Shown: positions 63,358-64,000 of the stretch, in pieces | Position numbering within the stretch: position 1 is the stretch's first letter | Layout: each line of letters starts with the position of its first letter | NCBI RefSeq assembly: GCF_030409875.1 | Contig: NZ_JAUFQR010000001.1 | Coordinates: forward strand, 806,001 to 870,000 | Reading direction: 5' to 3' | Source of the DNA: Chryseobacterium tructae | GTDB lineage: Bacteria > Bacteroidota > Bacteroidia > Flavobacteriales > Weeksellaceae | Length of the DNA stretch: 64,000 bases | Position numbers and translations under genes: made by a program | The notes under the pieces: generated by a model | The model's input: the letters and a program-made list of their open reading frames with translations, nothing else | What the model was told of the DNA's origin: nothing | Database searches by the model: none

Positions 63358-64000
63358 TGTCAGAATTTAAAATGCAAATTATTAAAAAGGCTGGAATTGC
63401 AGGGCTTTTATGCTTATTGTTACTGTTTTTGGTTCAATGTACTGCTCATCAAAATACAGTTCAGCTTCAAAACGGAGATTTACTTTTTGTTACCGCTAAA
63501 GAAACAGGGTTGTCCGGAGCTATTAATAATGTTACCCAAACACAAAAAATAGCCTCTTTCGATCACATTGGTATTTTGGAAAAGCAAGGAAAGAAATTAT
63601 TTGTTTTGCATGCAGCTCCAAAAGGAGGCTCACAAAAGCAAAGTTTAAAAGACTTTGTAGAGGATCAAAAAAAAGATCAGCAACATATTGTGCTCTACCG
63701 CCTGAAGCCCGAATATCGGAAATCAATTCCTGTTGCTATTGAAAAAGCACATTCTATGTTGGGGAAGCCTTACAACTTCAATTATATTTTAGATGAAAGT
63801 TCTTATTACTGTTCAGATTTTGTAGAAAGAGCTTTTCGGGAGGATCACATTTTTAAATTGGAACCTATGACGTTCAAAGATCCTAAAACAGGAAAAATCA
63901 ATACATTTTGGGAAGACTTTTACGGCAAGAAAAATCTGAAAGTTCCTGAAGGAGAGCCTGGTTGTAATCCCAATGGATTAGCAGGATCAGAAAAACTAGA
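63358..64000 (+). CDS. YiiX/YebB-like NlpC/P60 cysteine hydrolase (runs past the window end)
   Basis: At least 214 residues, open at the right edge. An export signal with lipobox LLFLVQC (cysteine 28) precedes QNGDLLFV, the family's start of domain. The catalytic pair is His in SFDHIGIL and Cys in YYCSDFVERAF; note the circular-permuted order (His before Cys) that defines this branch of the NlpC/P60 superfamily. Likely a periplasmic or surface lipoprotein that cleaves an amide bond; whether in peptidoglycan, lipid or another substrate is unknown. An internal start MQIIKKAG, five codons downstream, is also possible. It is divergent from the two-component operon. Confidence 0.88.

Noticed and set aside
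1..64000. tRNA, rRNA, transposase, integrase or phage genes
   Set aside because: I read all spacers on both strands and found no tRNA-like fold with a GTTCRA loop, no rRNA sequence and no mobile-element gene; a tRNAscan or Rfam search would be the decisive check.

Overview
The window reads as a chromosomal segment of a Bacteroidota bacterium of class Flavobacteriia, most like Chryseobacterium or a close relative. This rests on several things: the AT-rich sequence, four secreted proteins with type IX secretion (T9SS) C-terminal tails, a T9SS plug protein, the rpmB-rpmG-DUF4295 gene order next to ftsY, a flavastacin-like astacin, several SusC/FecA-class outer-membrane receptors, and promoters matching the Bacteroidota -7 element TAnnTTTG. 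The species call is inference. I saw no rRNA, tRNA, CRISPR array, transposase or phage gene.

Layout. 1-5.6 kb: the end of a trehalase, a TonB-dependent receptor, a secreted protein of unknown function, an MBL-fold hydrolase and the T9SS plug. 5.9-11.1 kb: a secreted M4 metallopeptidase, then hemH, an FMN reductase, an Nfu-type Fe-S protein and a gamma-carbonic anhydrase. 11.3-21.2 kb: a lipoprotein, a PIF1-like helicase, an astacin lipoprotein, a luciferase-like oxidoreductase, ribB, a Crp/Fnr regulator, fmt and recQ. 21.3-25.6 kb: three tandem OmpA-type porins. 25.6-30.4 kb: folK, sppA, glsB-like, ftsY, a secreted RidA-like protein, DUF4295, L33 and L28. 30.6-37.7 kb: a VCBS-repeat T9SS protein, lnt, a VanZ-like protein, proC and an Ig-like T9SS protein. 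37.9-44.6 kb: a four-gene outer-membrane/redox operon (TonB receptor, DUF4876, DUF6850, di-haem cytochrome c peroxidase). 44.8-50.1 kb: murB, a lipoprotein, an aminotransferase, an FnIII T9SS protein and DUF1801. 50.5-63.3 kb: a metal/cation locus with a tripartite RND efflux pump, mgtA, an mgtC-like gene, an EamA exporter and a two-component system. The window ends inside a YiiX-like NlpC/P60 hydrolase.

The most notable regulatory signal is in the cation locus. The promoters of the RND pump operon and of the mgtC-mgtA operon each carry four TTAGA motifs spaced exactly 11 bp apart, ending the same distance (24 bp) from a TAnnTTTG -7 box. This is what a tandem OmpR-family activator site would look like, and an OmpR-family regulator with its kinase is encoded at the end of the locus. 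The inferred picture is one regulon joining divalent-metal efflux to magnesium import and MgtC.

The second candidate system is the TonB receptor-DUF4876-DUF6850-peroxidase operon, with palindromic operator-like sites around it.

Nine genes are broken by eleven single-base deletions in all. Every one lies at a short run of one base, and every one is repaired to a full-length family member by adding back one base. Because essential or near-essential genes such as lnt are among them, uncorrected base-call errors explain this better than gene decay. These genes are listed as frameshifted but are probably intact in the cell.
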